Shown here in pieces: positions 10,451 to 19,829 of a stretch of DNA of 64,000 nucleotides. The number at the start of each line of letters is the position of its first letter. Position 1 is the first letter of the stretch. Source of the DNA: Bradyrhizobium sp. WSM1743 (GTDB lineage Bacteria > Pseudomonadota > Alphaproteobacteria > Rhizobiales > Xanthobacteraceae); the NCBI RefSeq assembly GCF_000473065.1, contig NZ_AXAZ01000036.1:479-64478 (forward strand), read 5' to 3'. The translations under genes and the position numbers were made by a program. The notes beneath the pieces are model-generated. The model saw only the letters and a program-made list of their open reading frames with translations. It made no database searches and was not told the DNA's origin.

Positions 10451-11911
10451 CTACGCCCCCGCCGCGTTGTTCGCGATCACGTTGCGGTAGAAGCTGGCGC
10501 TGAGCTTTGGCGTGCGGACCTGGGTCTCGAAATTGACGTGGTACAGCCCAAAACGCTTGTTGAGGCCATACACCCACTCGAAATTGTCCATCAGGCTCCA
10601 GAGGAAATAGCCGCGCACCGGCACGCCCTCAGCGGTGGCACGCTGGAGCTGGGCGAGATAGTTGCGCAAGTACATGATGCGGTCGGTGTCGTAGATCTTG
10701 CCGTCGGGCCTCACCACGTCGTCGCCGGAGGTGCCGTTCTCGCTGATATAGATCGCATCCGTCTTCCAGATCTTTGCCGCCAGCTTCGGCACCCAGTAGA
10801 TCGTCTCAGGCCCGACACGCAGCCAGTCCGAATTCATGTGCGGGAAAGATTTCGGGATCGGCAGCGGCATGAAGCCCGCGCCCTGGTCGGAGGCTACCAC
10901 ATAGTTTTGCGGCGCGTAGATGTTGAGGCCGAGGAAATCGACCGGCGAGGAAATGATCTTGAGCTCCGCATCGGTGTATTTCGGCGCGTTGGCTCCGGCG
11001 TATTTCAGGAAGGCGTCGGTATAGCGGCCCGTCATGATGAGGTTGAGATAGCCGGCGTTCATCTCGCGCAGCGCGATCTCCGCGGCGCGAACGTTTTCCG
11101 GCGTGTCGATCGCAGGCGCGCAGGCATCGATGTTCTCGGCCGGCCCCACTCTGGTGCCGCGGCGGCCATGGGCGCGCACCGCCTGCACTGCGAGCCCGTG
11201 CGCCAGCGCGCTGTTATGCCTGATCTGGTTGACCTCGGCTTGCGGCAGCCTCAAGCCCGGCGCGTCGATACCAATGCCGTAGCCGAAATAAACGAAGCGG
11301 CCGCTCTCGTTCAGCGTGAACACGTTTTTGACGCGGTCGGTCAGACGCTCGGCGACATAGGCCGCATAGTCGCCGAAGATCTTGCAGGTCTCGGTCGAAC
11401 GCCAGCCGCCGAAGCGATCCTCGAGCGATTGCGGCAGGTCCCAATGATAGAGCGTCAGCCACGGCTCGATGCCGTTCGTCAGGAGCTCGTCGACGAGACG
11501 ATTGTAGAAGTCGAGCCCCTTCGGGTTGGGCTTGCCGTCGCCGTCCGGAAACACCCGCGGCCAGGCCACCGAGAAGCGATAGGCTTTGCAGCCGAGCTCC
11601 TTGATGAGCGCGATGTCCTCCTTGTAGCGGTGATAATGCTCGTTGGCGCGGTCGCCGGTGGTGCCGTCCTCGATCTTGCCGGGGATGCGGACGAACCTGT
11701 CCCAGATCGAGGCCCCTCGACCGTCCTCGTTGACCGCGCCCTCGACCTGATAGGACGAGGTCGCCGTGCCCCAGACGAAGCCCGCCGGGAAGCCGCTTCC
11801 GTTGCGCGGCGGCGCTGCCGGCTTGGCTTCGACGACAAGGGGACTCGCAATCCCGGCTGCGGACAATCCCGCCAGCTTGGCAAACCGGCGGCGCGAGACC
11901 CTTTCCGTCAT
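10451..11911 (-). CDS. TAT-exported GH1 beta-glucosidase-like enzyme
   Basis: This 486-residue protein has a twin-arginine signal (MTERVSRRRFAKLAGLSAAG) followed by a glycoside hydrolase family 1 barrel from about residue 45. It shows FPAGFVWGTATSSYQVEGA, the acid/base Glu in FTLNES (usually TxNEP; here the Pro is Ser), and the nucleophile in YISENGTSGDD. WSLMDNFEW near the C-terminus also marks GH1. Export of a GH1 enzyme by the TAT system is less common than cytoplasmic location. The start at 11911 is chosen over an upstream in-frame codon because it places the RR motif at the terminus and has GGAG upstream. The substrate is a beta-glycoside of unknown type. Confidence 0.9.
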   Translation of the reverse strand: MTERVSRRRFAKLAGLSAAGIASPLVVEAKPAAPPRNGSGFPAGFVWGTATSSYQVEGAVNEDGRGASIWDRFVRIPGKIEDGTTGDRANEHYHRYKEDIALIKELGCKAYRFSVAWPRVFPDGDGKPNPKGLDFYNRLVDELLTNGIEPWLTLYHWDLPQSLEDRFGGWRSTETCKIFGDYAAYVAERLTDRVKNVFTLNESGRFVYFGYGIGIDAPGLRLPQAEVNQIRHNSALAHGLAVQAVRAHGRRGTRVGPAENIDACAPAIDTPENVRAAEIALREMNAGYLNLIMTGRYTDAFLKYAGANAPKYTDAELKIISSPVDFLGLNIYAPQNYVVASDQGAGFMPLPIPKSFPHMNSDWLRVGPETIYWVPKLAAKIWKTDAIYISENGTSGDDVVRPDGKIYDTDRIMYLRNYLAQLQRATAEGVPVRGYFLWSLMDNFEWVYGLNKRFGLYHVNFETQVRTPKLSASFYRNVIANNAAGA

Positions 11912-12070
11912 TGATGCTGCTCCACTTCTCTTCGTTTCGAGCCGGCACAATGAACAGTTCCGGGCGATTTGAGAAGCGGGTGCGGGAGGACCCAGATACG
12001 CCACCGCAGGCGCGGCACCACAACGCCGTTCCTTTGCCGAGATGAACGCCTATTGGGTTCAGACTGGATT

Positions 12071-13024
12071 CTAGCGCCGGTCTGCTCCGATCGAGCCGAC
12101 CACAACCTGCATCAGCCACGCGATGCCGGCGTCCTTCATCGCCGCCTTGGTCGCGATGGCCCGGATCGTATCCGGTTTGCGCGCGAAAGGCAGCTCGACA
12201 AACACCAGGCCGAAACGGCCGGCGTGGTGCTCCACCAGTCGGCGCGGCAATGCGGCGATCAGATCAGACCCTGAAAGCTGGACCAGCGCCATCATGAAAT
12301 TCGGGACAGTCGAGGCGATGCGGCGTTCGAGGCCGCGCTTTGCCAACATCTCATCGACGAAACCGCGCGGTTCGCCACTGAGAGAGACCAGCAGGTGCTG
12401 TGATCGCGCGAACGCGGCATGGGTTGGCGCTTTTGCCAAGGGATGTCCCTTGCGCATGGCCAGCACGAACTCCTCCTCGTAAAGCCTGCGCGCCTCGAAG
12501 CGCGGTGATACCGCCGGCAGCGGCAGCATTGCGATGTCGAGCTCGCGTCTTTCGAGCATCTCGAGGCTTTGCTGCCAAGGCTCTCCAATCGCGCCACCGC
12601 GCGGCACAGGCATCAGGTGGATCAGCCCGATGTCGACGTTGGGCGCCGCAGTCGCGATCGATCGCAACAGCGGACCGATTGCTGAGACCAGTACGGCATC
12701 GGGAGCGCCAATCGTGAACCGGCGGCTGCTTTTCTCGGGGTCGAACGGTGCAGCCGAGCCGATCAGCTGTTCGACACGTGCGATGATCTCGGCCAACGGC
12801 TCCCCGAGCTCCAAGGCCCGTGCCGTTGGAACGACGCCCTTCGGTGTCCGCAAGAACAGCGGATCATTCAGCAGAAGCCGGAGCCGGCCAAGCGCATGGC
12901 TGACAGCCGACGGCGTCAGGCTCAGCCGAGCGGCTGCACGCGCGACATGGCGCTCTTCCAGAACCACGCGGAAGAGCACGAGGAGATTGAGGTCGATCCT
13001 GGATAGATCAATTTGGTTCAGCAT
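12071..13024 (-). CDS. LysR-family transcriptional regulator
   Basis: This 317-residue regulator has an N-terminal winged helix (about residues 10-70; AAARLSLTPSAVSHALGRLR is the recognition region) and a C-terminal effector-binding domain. It is divergent from the gene at 13104 with an 80-base gap, the usual layout for a LysR protein controlling its neighbour. The DLNLLVLFRVVLEERHVARA start resembles the NodD/NahR-type subgroup. The ligand is unknown. No strong ribosome binding site precedes the ATG. Confidence 0.9.
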   Translation of the reverse strand: MLNQIDLSRIDLNLLVLFRVVLEERHVARAAARLSLTPSAVSHALGRLRLLLNDPLFLRTPKGVVPTARALELGEPLAEIIARVEQLIGSAAPFDPEKSSRRFTIGAPDAVLVSAIGPLLRSIATAAPNVDIGLIHLMPVPRGGAIGEPWQQSLEMLERRELDIAMLPLPAVSPRFEARRLYEEEFVLAMRKGHPLAKAPTHAAFARSQHLLVSLSGEPRGFVDEMLAKRGLERRIASTVPNFMMALVQLSGSDLIAALPRRLVEHHAGRFGLVFVELPFARKPDTIRAIATKAAMKDAGIAWLMQVVVGSIGADRR

Positions 13025-13103
13025 ATTGCTGAAATCATATCGCTGGATTCACCGGGATCAAGGCTTCATGGATGGGGCTCGTCGTTCCACCAGGAGCTGA
13101 GAA

Positions 13104-13679
13104 ATGACCAAGGAACCGTCCGGGCTGAACAGGTGGCCATGCGGCCAGGAAAAGATGTCGCGGCGCTCGATGATGGCCGCTACCGCTGCAATCCCTCTGT
13201 CCGGTCAGCTTTCGGCCGATGCGGCCGCTGGGAGCGACGCGATAGCGGGCCTCATCGAACGCGCCCGCGAGAAAAATGCCGCCTTCATGCGTGGCGATAT
13301 GGATCGCTGGTCCCAGCTTGTCCGCATTGCGCCGGATTTCACGCTCATGCAGCCCTTCGGCGGGCCTACGAGTCGCGGATTCGACGCTAGCCCCCAGCGT
13401 CTGGCTGCCCTATCGCGGGACTTCAGGGAAGGCGAAACCGAACTTGAGGTTTTGCAAACCTATGCATCGGACGCGTTCGTCGCTCTCGTCATGGTCGAGC
13501 GACAGCGCGCCGAGGTGGGCGGGTTGCCGGCTCAAGACTGGTCGCTGCGCGTGACCGAAGTCTACCGCAAGGACGGCACGGATTGGCAACTCGTGCACCG
13601 TCATGCGGATCCGCTGGTCCGAAGCATCACCTTGAAACAGGCGGCGATACTCGCCCGCGGCTGGCCGGAGGAAGAATAA
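13104..13679 (+). CDS. SnoaL/NTF2-like protein, probably exported
   Basis: This 191-residue protein has a twin-arginine-like N-terminal segment (MSRRSMMAATAA at residues 18-29) and an NTF2-like domain from about residue 50 (IERAREKNAAFMRGDMDRWSQLV, then WSLRVTEVYRKDGTDWQLVHRHAD). That pattern matches DUF4440/SnoaL-like ketosteroid-isomerase folds. The start at 13104 has AGGAG at good spacing; 13155 is an alternative that puts RR at the very start. It is probably regulated by the divergent LysR gene. The substrate is unknown. Confidence 0.7.
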   Translation: MTKEPSGLNRWPCGQEKMSRRSMMAATAAIPLSGQLSADAAAGSDAIAGLIERAREKNAAFMRGDMDRWSQLVRIAPDFTLMQPFGGPTSRGFDASPQRLAALSRDFREGETELEVLQTYASDAFVALVMVERQRAEVGGLPAQDWSLRVTEVYRKDGTDWQLVHRHADPLVRSITLKQAAILARGWPEEE

Positions 13680-13764
13680 CGAAGCGCCGCAGATGGCGCT
13701 GGATTCGGAGCTGGCCCGCGGCCAGTCGAGACGATGAGCGATTTCGTCGCGATGAATGCATCTA

Positions 13765-14172
13765 TCAGCGCGAGCGCTTCGGCAATTTCGGCAGCTTGCC
13801 GGGATTGAACGCTGGCACCGGCTCGGTTCGTTCACGTGCCGGCGGCTGCTGTTCCGTCAGAATGAGCGTGCCATGGAGGATCATTCCCGGCACCTGTTGT
13901 GCCGTCGCGGTGTAACTCGCGATCTTGCCGGGACAATGTCCTTCGATGTCCAGCGTGAGCTCATCTTCAACGCCGAACACCGTTGCACGCCCATCGGTGT
14001 GGCGCTTGGTCGATACGGTCGCGGTGAAGCGGTCGCCATCGACCTGGCAGGAGCCGTGATACGTCATCAGGCTGTCCCGGCCCCAAATCCGGCCGTCTGC
14101 GACATGGACGATCCCGGTCCCCTGGTCGAGCGGCGTCTTGTACTACGCCGCGTAGGTGCCGTCCTTCAACAT
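13765..14172 (-). pseudogene. GrlR-like regulatory protein gene with early stop
   Basis: The frame opens at 14172 with MLKDGTYAA, then meets a TAG at 14143-14145 where this family normally has Trp. After the stop the frame continues intact as YKTPLDQGTGIVHVADGRIW through MTYHGSCQVDGDRFTATVST to the end at 13765. This pattern resembles the GrlR-type regulatory proteins found in rhizobia. A 100-residue product could still start at 14067, but it would lack the conserved N-terminal third. I call it a nonsense-disrupted gene. Confidence 0.7.
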
Positions 14173-14235
14173 GGGAGCAGTATCCCCCCGGGTATTGTCA
14201 CGCCGACAATTGGCATCATTAGCGCCAAGAAACGG

Positions 14236-14403
14236 CTAATGACCCGGTCCGTGCCGATCCGGACTTTCCTTGCGCAGCTCGGCCTCAAGCTCCTCGATGA
14301 TGCTGTGAAGCAGATGCGCGGCAAGCGGGTCGGTCACTTCGCGCGCCAAATGCCGATAACGCGCGATCAGGAATTCCTGCTCTCTCAACTGGCGTTCTGT
14401 CAT
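14236..14403 (-). CDS. Small helical hypothetical protein
   Basis: This 55-residue product starts MTERQLREQEFLIARYRHLA and continues as a charged, amphipathic helix rich in Glu, Arg and Leu (LLHSIIEELEAELRKE), ending before a TAG at 14236. A strong GGAGGG site lies seven bases before the ATG, which is the main support. Similar short helical proteins are common in Bradyrhizobium, and their role is unknown. It is upstream of, and on the same strand as, the GrlR-like pseudogene. Confidence 0.6.
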   Translation of the reverse strand: MTERQLREQEFLIARYRHLAREVTDPLAAHLLHSIIEELEAELRKESPDRHGPGH

Positions 14404-14713
14404 CAGACGGCCCTCCGACGAACAGACGCGCAGGCAGCTAAGTCGTTTCGGTTAAAATTTTCCGATCATTTGAGATGGTTTCTGATCGGTTAAGAGGACC
14501 GCGCGGCGCCAAGCTTCGCCCGTGGAGCCGGGACCATAGCTCATCGTCCCTCATCGTGCGTTTGCGAAACCGCGCGATTGCCTGGAGCAGGATCGGGCAA
14601 TACAGAACCGTTTCAGGCAAGACCCGGAGCCTCCGCGCCGGATAGAACCCGCGCCGACCCGTACAAATACGGAACGTGATCTGAGGCAGCTAGCGATCAG
14701 AAGGAGCTACGCA
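14404..14713. other. Intergenic region with an inverted repeat
   Basis: These 310 bases separate the divergent small gene and the AraC gene. A 7-bp inverted repeat, CCGATCA (14462-14468) and TGATCGG (14483-14489), with a 14-base spacer could be a regulator site. No other gene is supported here. Confidence 0.35.
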
Positions 14714-15676
14714 ATGACCGGGAGCACCGCACCCTTGCGCAATCCCTCGCCCAACGGCCAGCCGCCCGCCCCTGGCGCGCAACCCGCCGATAGCACGATG
14801 TCCGAGCCGCGCACCGCCGGCCGGGAGATGGCGCGGGTGCTCAGGACCGAACCGACCCGCATGGCCTTGGACTCCTCCGGCGCCGGGATCGCGCACTGGA
14901 ACCACGATCCATTGCATGACGTCGTCGAGCCCATGAGCCACCACGTGATCATGGCGTATAACGGCGTGATACAGCGCATGGAGCGCCGGTCGGGAAAATC
15001 GGTTTCGATCGGCACCTTTCGCCCCGGTGTCGTGATCATCATTCCGGAAGGATCGAGCTCCCGATGGGACATTCCGAAGCCCGTCGATGTCGTTCAACTC
15101 TACCTTCCGAATGCGACACTGAAGCGCATTGCCGGCGAAGCCGGGATCGCGGGAGCGACCGACCTCATGGAGCGGACGGCGCACCCTGACCCCGTTACGT
15201 CCAGACTGCTCTTGAGTGCAGCGGATGCGCTCGAAGGCAACGGGGTTCTGGATGCGCTGTTCCGGCATCAGGTGACGGATCTTCTCGCCACACGCGTCCT
15301 GGCTGCGCACACAGGTGCGCCGGCCACGTTCCATCCGACCATGGGCGGACTGTCGCCGAAGGTCCTGCTCCGCGCGATCGAACGCTTGCGCTCGGACAGC
15401 GATACAGACGTCTCCCTCGATGCGCTGGCATCCGATGCCGGCCTCTCGCGCTTTCACTTCTGCCGCGCCTTCAAAGAGAGCACCGGACTCTCGCCGCATG
15501 CCTGGCTGCGCCAACATAGGCTCGAGCAGGCCATGAACAAGCTGCGGGCGAGCGACGAACCGGTCGTCTCGATCGCTGCGGCGCTTGGCTATTCCTCGCA
15601 GACGGCGTTCGCCGCGGCATTCAGGAAGCTGACTGGCGAAACGCCGAGCGAGTGGCGCAGGCGCCACTCGCGTTAG
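14714..15676 (+). CDS. AraC-family transcriptional regulator
   Basis: This 320-residue regulator has a cupin-like effector domain (about 60-160) and a C-terminal double helix-turn-helix (about 215-315), seen in LASDAGLSRFHFCRAFKEST and IAAALGYSSQTAFAAAFRK. The start at 14714 follows AAGGAG. A partial second copy of its DNA-binding domain lies directly downstream. It may control the oxidoreductase genes that follow on the same strand; this is only an inference from position. Confidence 0.9.
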   Translation: MTGSTAPLRNPSPNGQPPAPGAQPADSTMSEPRTAGREMARVLRTEPTRMALDSSGAGIAHWNHDPLHDVVEPMSHHVIMAYNGVIQRMERRSGKSVSIGTFRPGVVIIIPEGSSSRWDIPKPVDVVQLYLPNATLKRIAGEAGIAGATDLMERTAHPDPVTSRLLLSAADALEGNGVLDALFRHQVTDLLATRVLAAHTGAPATFHPTMGGLSPKVLLRAIERLRSDSDTDVSLDALASDAGLSRFHFCRAFKESTGLSPHAWLRQHRLEQAMNKLRASDEPVVSIAAALGYSSQTAFAAAFRKLTGETPSEWRRRHSR

Positions 15677-15746
15677 CGACAATCGCTTTCGAGCAGCAGC
15701 TTCTTCCCGATAGCGGGGACACGTCAATGAGCTGCAAGCCCGCCCG

Positions 15747-16104
15747 GTGCGAGCCCGGGTCCAGCCCGTGATCGGTGGCTTGTCGCCGGCGACGATGGGC
15801 CGCGCGATCGAGCGCCTGCGTTCGGATATCGACACGGACGTCTCGCTCGCCGCGCTGGCGTCGGACGCCGGCCTGTCGCGCTTCCATTTCTGCCGCGCAT
15901 TCAAGGAAAGCACCGGGCTTTCGCCGCATGCCTGGCTGCGCCAGCACCGCCTGGAGCAGGCCATGAGGATGCTGCACGACACCGACGAGTCGGTCGTCTC
16001 GATCGCTGCCGCGCTCGGCTATTCCTCCCAGACCGCTTTTCGCCGCGGCATTCAGGAAGCTGACTGGCGAGACGCCGAGCGATTGGCGCAGGCGCATGCG
16101 TTAG
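15747..16104 (+). pseudogene. Partial, frameshifted duplicate of the AraC DNA-binding domain
   Basis: This stretch repeats the last third of the preceding AraC gene: IGGLSPATMGRAIERLRSD, LASDAGLSRFHFCRAFKEST and AAALGYSSQTAF are almost identical. There is no effector domain. After SSQTAF one extra T shifts the frame, so the conserved ending is lost; removing it restores FAAAFRKLTGETPSDWRRR and a stop at 16102-16104. It is a tandem partial duplication that has decayed. Confidence 0.85.
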
Positions 16105-16198
16105 CAGCAATCGCTCTATAGCGGCAGCAATCGCTCTGGGGCAGCGGCACGCCCGATCGGTTAGATCATCACCATGTCCAATCCCACGACGGAGACAG

Positions 16199-16492
16199 AT
16201 GATGATCGGGAAAGATTTCGTCCACCGGCTGGCAACCACCTCTTCACGCAAGGGTCTCGCGACCGCGGTCGTGTACGGACTTTCGCTGACTGTCCGCTTC
16301 ACGTCAGCCGCAGGTGAAGAGGCGGACATCCTGCCGCAATCCGTACAACATGCTCACTCGGTAATTTCTGTCGCGACCGGGGACAGCTTCCGCCTTCCCT
16401 ACCAGGACTGGGGCCGCAAGCCCGCGCCCTCCATCGTCATTCGTCAGGGCTGGCCGCAAAACTCGCAGCCGCTCGGCTGCCCCCTGCATTAA
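16199..16492 (+). CDS. Small hypothetical protein
   Basis: This 97-residue product has GGAG eight bases before the ATG. A weakly hydrophobic stretch (about residues 18-37) could be a signal peptide or membrane segment. The rest carries no motif I recognise, and several Pro, Gly and Trp residues end the chain. It sits between the AraC pseudogene and the flavoprotein gene. Confidence 0.45.
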   Translation: MMIGKDFVHRLATTSSRKGLATAVVYGLSLTVRFTSAAGEEADILPQSVQHAHSVISVATGDSFRLPYQDWGRKPAPSIVIRQGWPQNSQPLGCPLH

Positions 16493-16613
16493 CCGCCTGC
16501 AAGCTCGCTTCAACCCTTCGCATCGTTGCTGAACGCAACAGGATCTGCCGCAAACCAGTAGCGGCGGCGGCAACGCGCCTGTGTCCAGGAAGATCAACCA
16601 GAGGAGAACGTCA

Positions 16614-17819
16614 ATGCGACTAGTCATCATCGGCGCCGGCTTCGCCGGCATGTATGCCGCTCTTTCCGCTGCCCGGCTGCGCGAGATCCAGGGCGTCTCG
16701 CCCGACGAGCTCGAGATCGCGCTGGTCGCACCCGAGCCGACGCTGGTCGTCCGCCCGCGACTCTACGAACAAAATCCGGAGACCTTGACGGCACCGCTGC
16801 TCGATGTGCTCAAGGCGATCGACGTCACCTACGTTCAGGGCAGCGTCGAGACGGTCGAAACCCAATCCCGCATGGTGAGGATCGCCACGGCGAAAGGGAC
16901 CAAGAAGACGCTCTCTTACGATCGTGTCGTGGTCGCCACCGGGAGCCGGCTGTTCCGCCCGAACATTCCGGGTCTTGCCGAGCACGGCTTCAGCGTCGAT
17001 TCGCTCGACGATGCGATTACGCTCGACAAGCACCTGCACGGCCTCGCCAAGCGCCCGGCCGCGAACGGACGCGACACGGTCGTCGTCGCCGGCGGCGGCT
17101 TCACCGGCATTGAGGCGGCCACCGAAATGCCGGCGCGGCTGCGCGCAATCCTCGGCCCGGATGCCAAGACTCGCGTCATCATCGTCGAGCGCAATAGCGC
17201 GATCGCACCCGACATGGGCGCAGGTCCTCGACCGATCATCGAAAGCGCGCTCAGCAAGCTCGGCGTTGAGACCCGTCTCGGTGCCGGCGTCGCCTCGCTC
17301 GATAAATCCGGCGTCACCTTGTCGAACGGTGAACACATCGAAACCGAGACCGTGATCTGGGCGGCGGGTATTCGTGCCGCCCCTCTGACGGCGCAAATTC
17401 CCGCCGAGCGCGACAATTTCGGCCGGTTGCTGGTCGACCCCTGTTTGCGGGTTCCGGGCGTCGAGGGCGTCTTCGCAACCGGCGATGCGGCCCGCGCCGC
17501 CTGCGACGGCGAGGGCAATTACGCGCTGATGTCGTGCCAGCACGCCACGCGGATGGGCGCCTTTGCAGGCAACAATGCCGCCGCCGAGCTGCTCGGCGTT
17601 CCGACCAGGCCGTACCACCAGAAGGCCTACGTCACCTGTCTCGATCTCGGCGAAGCCGGCGCACTGTTCACGCGTGGCTGGGATCGCAAGGTCGAGATGG
17701 TCGGCGACGTCGCCAAGAAGACGAAGCGAGAGATCAACACCATCTGGATCTATCCGCCGAAAGCCGAACGCGCCGCTGCGCTCGCATCAGCCGATCCGGA
17801 GCGCGTGACCAATCTCTAG
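16614..17819 (+). CDS. NDH-2-like FAD/NAD(P)-dependent oxidoreductase
   Basis: This 401-residue flavoprotein has an N-terminal FAD-binding motif GAGFAGM (from about residue 7), a second dinucleotide fold VVAGGGFTGIEAA (about residue 160) for NAD(P)H, and the C-terminal FAD motif FATGDAARA. The layout matches type II NADH dehydrogenases and related disulfide-reductase-fold proteins. The C-terminal membrane-anchoring helices are short or absent. The start at 16614 follows GAGGAGAAC. It is followed by a metallo-hydrolase and an SDR gene on the same strand, suggesting a small redox group. Confidence 0.85.
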   Translation: MRLVIIGAGFAGMYAALSAARLREIQGVSPDELEIALVAPEPTLVVRPRLYEQNPETLTAPLLDVLKAIDVTYVQGSVETVETQSRMVRIATAKGTKKTLSYDRVVVATGSRLFRPNIPGLAEHGFSVDSLDDAITLDKHLHGLAKRPAANGRDTVVVAGGGFTGIEAATEMPARLRAILGPDAKTRVIIVERNSAIAPDMGAGPRPIIESALSKLGVETRLGAGVASLDKSGVTLSNGEHIETETVIWAAGIRAAPLTAQIPAERDNFGRLLVDPCLRVPGVEGVFATGDAARAACDGEGNYALMSCQHATRMGAFAGNNAAAELLGVPTRPYHQKAYVTCLDLGEAGALFTRGWDRKVEMVGDVAKKTKREINTIWIYPPKAERAAALASADPERVTNL

Positions 17820-17910
17820 CGCACAACGCGATGACGGCCGCGCTCCCTGGCTGCGCGGCCGGCTCCACCAAAACAAGCCAGCAGCCTCTGCTATGAAACA
17901 GGAGACAAAC

Positions 17911-18828
17911 ATGAACGTACACAACACTCCGCATCTCGGCACATCGAAACCCGAAGAGCTCGTGCCCTCGCGCTACGCGCTGAAGGTCGGAGAGATCGAC
18001 GTGCTGGTGGTCAGCGACGGCGTGCTGCCGCTGCCGACCACCATGTTGGGCCACAACGCCGCACCGGCCGACCGGGCGAGCTGGCTGCGCGAGATGTTCC
18101 TGCCGCCGGATGCCTTCGATTGGGCGTTGAATGCGGTGATGGTCCGCAGCGGCGACAAGACCATTCTCATCGACGCTGGGCTAGGCTCCGATCCAGATCT
18201 GCACCTGCCGCGGGCCGGGCAGTTGATCAAGCGACTGGAGGCTGCCGGCATCGACCTTGCGTCCGTCACCGATCTCGTGCTGACCCACATGCACATGGAC
18301 CACATCGGCGGACTGCTCGTCGACGGTGTGAAGGAACGACTGCGTAAGGACCTGCGCATCCACGTCGCAGCCGCCGAGGTCAAATTCTGGGAGGCGCCCG
18401 ATTTCACGCACACCAACATGCCGCAGGGCTTCCCCGATGCGCTGCGGGCGACCGCCAAGCAGTTCGTGAAAGCGTATGGCAGTCAGCTCATGCCCTTCGA
18501 CGAGGAGCACGAGGTCGCGCCGGGCGTCGTCGCACGTCGCACCGGCGGCCACACTCCCGGACACAGCGTGGTTCGCATCGCATCCGGCGGCGAGGCGCTG
18601 ACGTTTGCCGGCGACGCCGTGTTCGCCGTCGGGTTCGACCAGCCCGACTGGCACAACGGATTCGAGCACGATCCCGAAGAGGCCGCGCGCGTTCGTATCC
18701 GTCTTCTGCGGGAGCTTGCCGAGACCGGCGAGATGCTGGTGGCCACGCACCTGCCGTTCCCGTCGGTCGGACGGGTCGCGATCGATGGCGACGCCTTCCG
18801 CTGGGTACCGGTATTCTGGGACTACTGA
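17911..18828 (+). CDS. MBL-fold metallo-hydrolase
   Basis: This 305-residue metallo-beta-lactamase-fold hydrolase shows the metal-binding THMHMDHIGG (about residue 125), GGHTPGHS, the bridging Asp in FAGDAVF, and a final His in ATHLPFPS. The layout is closest to quorum-quenching lactonase or glyoxalase-like members (AidC/AttM type). The start at 17911 (MNVHNTP) follows CAGGAGAC. It is probably co-transcribed with the flavoprotein, 91 bases away. The substrate is unknown. Confidence 0.85.
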   Translation: MNVHNTPHLGTSKPEELVPSRYALKVGEIDVLVVSDGVLPLPTTMLGHNAAPADRASWLREMFLPPDAFDWALNAVMVRSGDKTILIDAGLGSDPDLHLPRAGQLIKRLEAAGIDLASVTDLVLTHMHMDHIGGLLVDGVKERLRKDLRIHVAAAEVKFWEAPDFTHTNMPQGFPDALRATAKQFVKAYGSQLMPFDEEHEVAPGVVARRTGGHTPGHSVVRIASGGEALTFAGDAVFAVGFDQPDWHNGFEHDPEEAARVRIRLLRELAETGEMLVATHLPFPSVGRVAIDGDAFRWVPVFWDY

Positions 18829-18978
18829 CGGTTTGGTCAGGTCAAACTCGGAGCGCGCTCATGGCAGTGATGAGCGCGCGCCTCAACCGAATCTCGCGCA
18901 ACCAAGAAACCGACGAAGTCGTGGTGAGAGCGCGGTCTCGAGCACCTCGAACTTCACGACAAAACAGGACGAACGGAA

Positions 18979-19725
18979 ATGCAGAACGAGAAAGTCGTAA
19001 TCATAACGGGTGGCAGTTCCGGCATCGGCCGGGCGGCTGCACTCCGTTTCGCCAGCAGGGGCGACAAGGTGCTCATCACCGGCCGTCGCGCCGGTCCCGT
19101 CGAGCAAACGATCGCCGAGCACAAGAACATCATGGGCCTGGTTGCGGACAGCAGCTCTGCCGAGGATGCCAGACGGACCATCGCGGAGGCGGTCGACCGC
19201 TGGGGCCGGGTAGATGCGCTCGTCAACAACGCTGGCGCAGGCGCCATCCTTCCGTTGTCGGATGTGTCACCCAACCGGATTGTCGACATCTTTTCCGTCA
19301 ATGTTCTCGGTCCGAGCCTGCTGGCCTCCACCGCGCTTCCTCACTTGAAAGCGACGCAGGGCGTCATCATCAACATCTCCTCGACTTATGGTCACCGACC
19401 GGCGGCCGGACTATCCCATTACGCCGCCAGCAAGGCAGCCCTTGAACACCTGACCCGGTGCTGGGCGCTCGAGCTCGCACCGCTGGGAATAAAGGTGAAT
19501 GCCATCGCCGCCGGGCCCACGGAATCCGGTGCCTTGACCGGGATGATGGGGCTGTCCGCAGAGCAGGCTGAAGCCGTCAAGCAGGAGGAGCGCGGAAAAA
19601 TCCCGCTCGCCCGACGCGGCGATCCCGACGAAATCGCGGATTGGATTGTGCAGTTTGCGAGCCCGGCCTCACGATGGGTCACGGGACAGGTTCTCGCAGT
19701 CGATGGCGGCCTCGGACTGATCTAG
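18979..19725 (+). CDS. SDR-family oxidoreductase
   Basis: This 248-residue short-chain dehydrogenase has the cofactor motif GGSSGIGRAAAL at residues 11-22, NNAG at about 88-91, and the catalytic Tyr-Lys in HYAASKAAL with the preceding Ser in NISS. The C-terminal VLAVDGGLG is typical of the classical subfamily. The substrate cannot be predicted. The start follows ACGAACGGAA. It is the last gene of the plus-strand redox group. Confidence 0.9.
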   Translation: MQNEKVVIITGGSSGIGRAAALRFASRGDKVLITGRRAGPVEQTIAEHKNIMGLVADSSSAEDARRTIAEAVDRWGRVDALVNNAGAGAILPLSDVSPNRIVDIFSVNVLGPSLLASTALPHLKATQGVIINISSTYGHRPAAGLSHYAASKAALEHLTRCWALELAPLGIKVNAIAAGPTESGALTGMMGLSAEQAEAVKQEERGKIPLARRGDPDEIADWIVQFASPASRWVTGQVLAVDGGLGLI

Positions 19726-19795
19726 AGCGCGATGAGATCTAGATGAATCAGCGTCGCTGCTTCAACCGGTTGTTAGAGCATGATCTCATGCTCAC
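19726..19795. repeat. Bradyrhizobium-type intergenic repeat
   Basis: The sequence GCGATGAGAT-TAGATGAATCA followed by AGAGCATGATCTCATGCTC matches the design of the larger element at 46576-46679 (GCGATGAGATTTGGATGAATC ... GAGCATGATC). GAGCAT and ATGCTC can pair. It separates a plus-strand gene from the convergent receptor gene. Confidence 0.6.
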
Positions 19796-19829
19796 TCTCC
19801 GCGCGATCTGTTGACGCTTTTCGAGCGGG

